Source: Kryptolebias marmoratus (taxonomy: Eukaryota; Chordata; Actinopteri; Cyprinodontiformes; Rivulidae). Taken from it: DNA of 64,000 nt. The position numbers and the translations under genes were made by a program. The notes under the pieces are model-generated. The model had not been told where the DNA came from and searched no databases. It worked only from the letters and a program-made list of their open reading frames with translations. Location of the stretch: the NCBI RefSeq assembly GCF_001649575.2, contig NC_051452.1, positions 2,845,660 to 2,909,659 on the forward strand. Reading direction: 5' to 3'. How positions within the stretch are numbered: position 1 is the stretch's first letter; every line of letters starts with the position of its first letter. This document shows, in pieces, positions 62,571 through 64,000 of the stretch.

Positions 62571-63740
62571 AATTAAGTTTGAACTTCCTGTTAATCCATT
62601 TGAGTTCAACGTGAGCTGGAAAAAAAGAGCTACATTGTCTGCATAAAATTATTTTATTCAAATTAATATTATTTGGTTTGTTCTGTAATTTTAAGGTTAA
62701 GTGTTCGGAGCTGTTTAAATTTTCATTGAAGTTTTTCAGCTAATTTAATTTAATTAGAAACCAGTAATAAGTGATTAAAAAAAAGAACATACGGTGAAAT
62801 TATCCAACTGATTTGCATTAAAAAACAGTGAAGTTGAGATTTTTACATGAACGAAATGACGTAAGAAACCTGAAAAACATGGTAAATTTATTTATTTATT
62901 CAAGAAAATAAGAAAGGTTGGCCACCGATCAGGTTTTTAGTTTAATTTAACTTAAAATTTTGAAAGCAACACTAAATTGGGACTACTTATTTAATGAGTC
63001 AGGGCATTAATTAATGTTATTTGCGTGACTCGTCGTGGTTTTTTACATTGTTGCGATTAGATGGCACAAAACAGTAGCTCAGAGTGCACATGGACACTTC
63101 TATCTTGTATCTTTGTGTGTTTTGGGTGTGATTATTAACAAGAAGTTCATTCATTCCTTGAGCAACAACTGCTTTCACTGCTAACAGAGAAACACTTTGC
63201 ATCCTTGCGTGTCCACGGGATCTGCCCCGTGGTTCAGTTTTGGTCTGAGTTATTATTTTCTTATGATTTCCTTGGTTTGAATGGTTAAAGAGTGTTAAGT
63301 TAAACACAATAATAGTTCTGTGGGAATACTCATTTGAGTCACAAACATATAATACCTCTAGCTGGTGCATTCTCGAGTTCTTGTGTTTATCGGGTCCTGA
63401 GCCGTAATAATACAGCTGCATCTTGAACTTCGCTTGCATAAAAAATGTGCCTGCCCTTTAGGCTTTGGGACGACAGAGCAGGATATAAAGAAAAGACTTG
63501 GCAAGCTTTGAATACCTAATATGTCACTCTGACAAAAAAAAAATTGATTAACAAAGTATTGTGGTTGGTGTTTGGGATGAGCCTGGAAATGCTCATGCTG
63601 ACGACGCTCTAGCCTTATTTGTATTTGTGTGGATCGACAGTGTTCATATTTATTTTGGTGACTTTGCCTCCATTTGCATTATTCTCAGCAACAAACTGTC
63701 ATGGATAGACTCGAGTTACAATCTACTGATGTTCTATAAC

Positions 63741-64000
63741 AGGGGTGTCAAACCCAGTGACGCAAGGGGGCCAAATTTAAAAATCACGATCAATATTTAA
63801 TAAAAATTACATAAATTAATGGGTTTTAGATGTATTATGTCAAATCATTCATGTAGAAATATCAATGACCTTTTCCCAGTTACAGATTATACAGAATTTA
63901 GAGCAAACAGACTTTAATGAACACAGACAAATAGATCAAACTTCATCATTAGCTGTCATTTCTTACGCCTCACTCAGCTTTTAAATGAAGTTTTTAACAT
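63741..64000 (+). mobile_element. Left end of a hAT-like repeat, cut by the window edge
   Basis: CAGGGGTGTCAAACCCAGTG, then GGGGGCCAAATTTAAAAATC, is the recognisable start of the widespread vertebrate CAGGGGTGTCAAAC hAT-type repeat. The right end lies outside the window. Confidence 0.6.

Noticed and set aside
1..64000. CRISPR arrays, bacterial operons, tRNA or rRNA genes
   Set aside because: No regularly spaced repeats, no operon-like gene packing, no intact tRNA cloverleaf and no rRNA sequence were seen. The context is clearly animal nuclear DNA.

Overview
The window is vertebrate nuclear DNA, almost certainly from a ray-finned (teleost) fish. It is AT-rich and intron-rich, carries several DNA-transposon types typical of teleosts, and contains a single multi-exon gene with GT-AG introns. 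There is no bacterial, phage or organelle signature. One scaffold gap (59936-60428) and a few isolated Ns mark it as draft assembly.

The only gene I can support is mid1 (midline 1, TRIM18), a microtubule-associated RING E3 ubiquitin ligase, on the minus strand. Nine coding exons were read directly from the sequence, each with splice signals and with matching intron phases: 34212-34937, 28110-28205, 21205-21312, 19026-19174, 17347-17474, 15323-15466, 11663-11824, 11368-11575 and 10936-11284. They join without a frame break into 2,070 nt, giving 689 residues plus a stop. The order is RING, B-box 1, B-box 2, coiled coil, COS box, FN3 and B30.2/SPRY. The coding exon with the start codon has an excellent acceptor upstream of its ATG (exon base 35005), so at least one non-coding first exon lies further right. 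The best candidate ends at 47587, next to a GC-box/CCAAT-like region near 47.88-48.0 kb.

Layout: 1-9.6 kb is downstream, gene-free DNA with a (CA)n microsatellite and old repeats. 9.6-10.9 kb probably holds the 3' UTR. 10.9-35.0 kb is the gene body. Its introns hold a foldback element with TTA target duplications (15549-16176), a decayed pogo/Tigger-type transposon (22465-23220), a CpG-rich segment just upstream of coding exon 2 (28465-28770) and a hAT element nested in an older retroelement tail (30202-31092). 35.0-47.6 kb is probably a 5' UTR intron, with a further hAT-like element at 36185-36789. 47.6-64.0 kb is upstream or intergenic, with a SINE/LINE relic, another nested hAT (51985-52459), a gap-interrupted element and a repeat cut by the window end.

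I found no undescribed multi-gene system. The most testable new points are two hAT insertions with perfect 8-bp target duplications inside older repeats, a possible alternative mid1 first exon that would splice in frame to a protein lacking RING and B-boxes, a possible upstream ORF in the mid1 leader, and a leucine-proline insertion in the MID1 linker.
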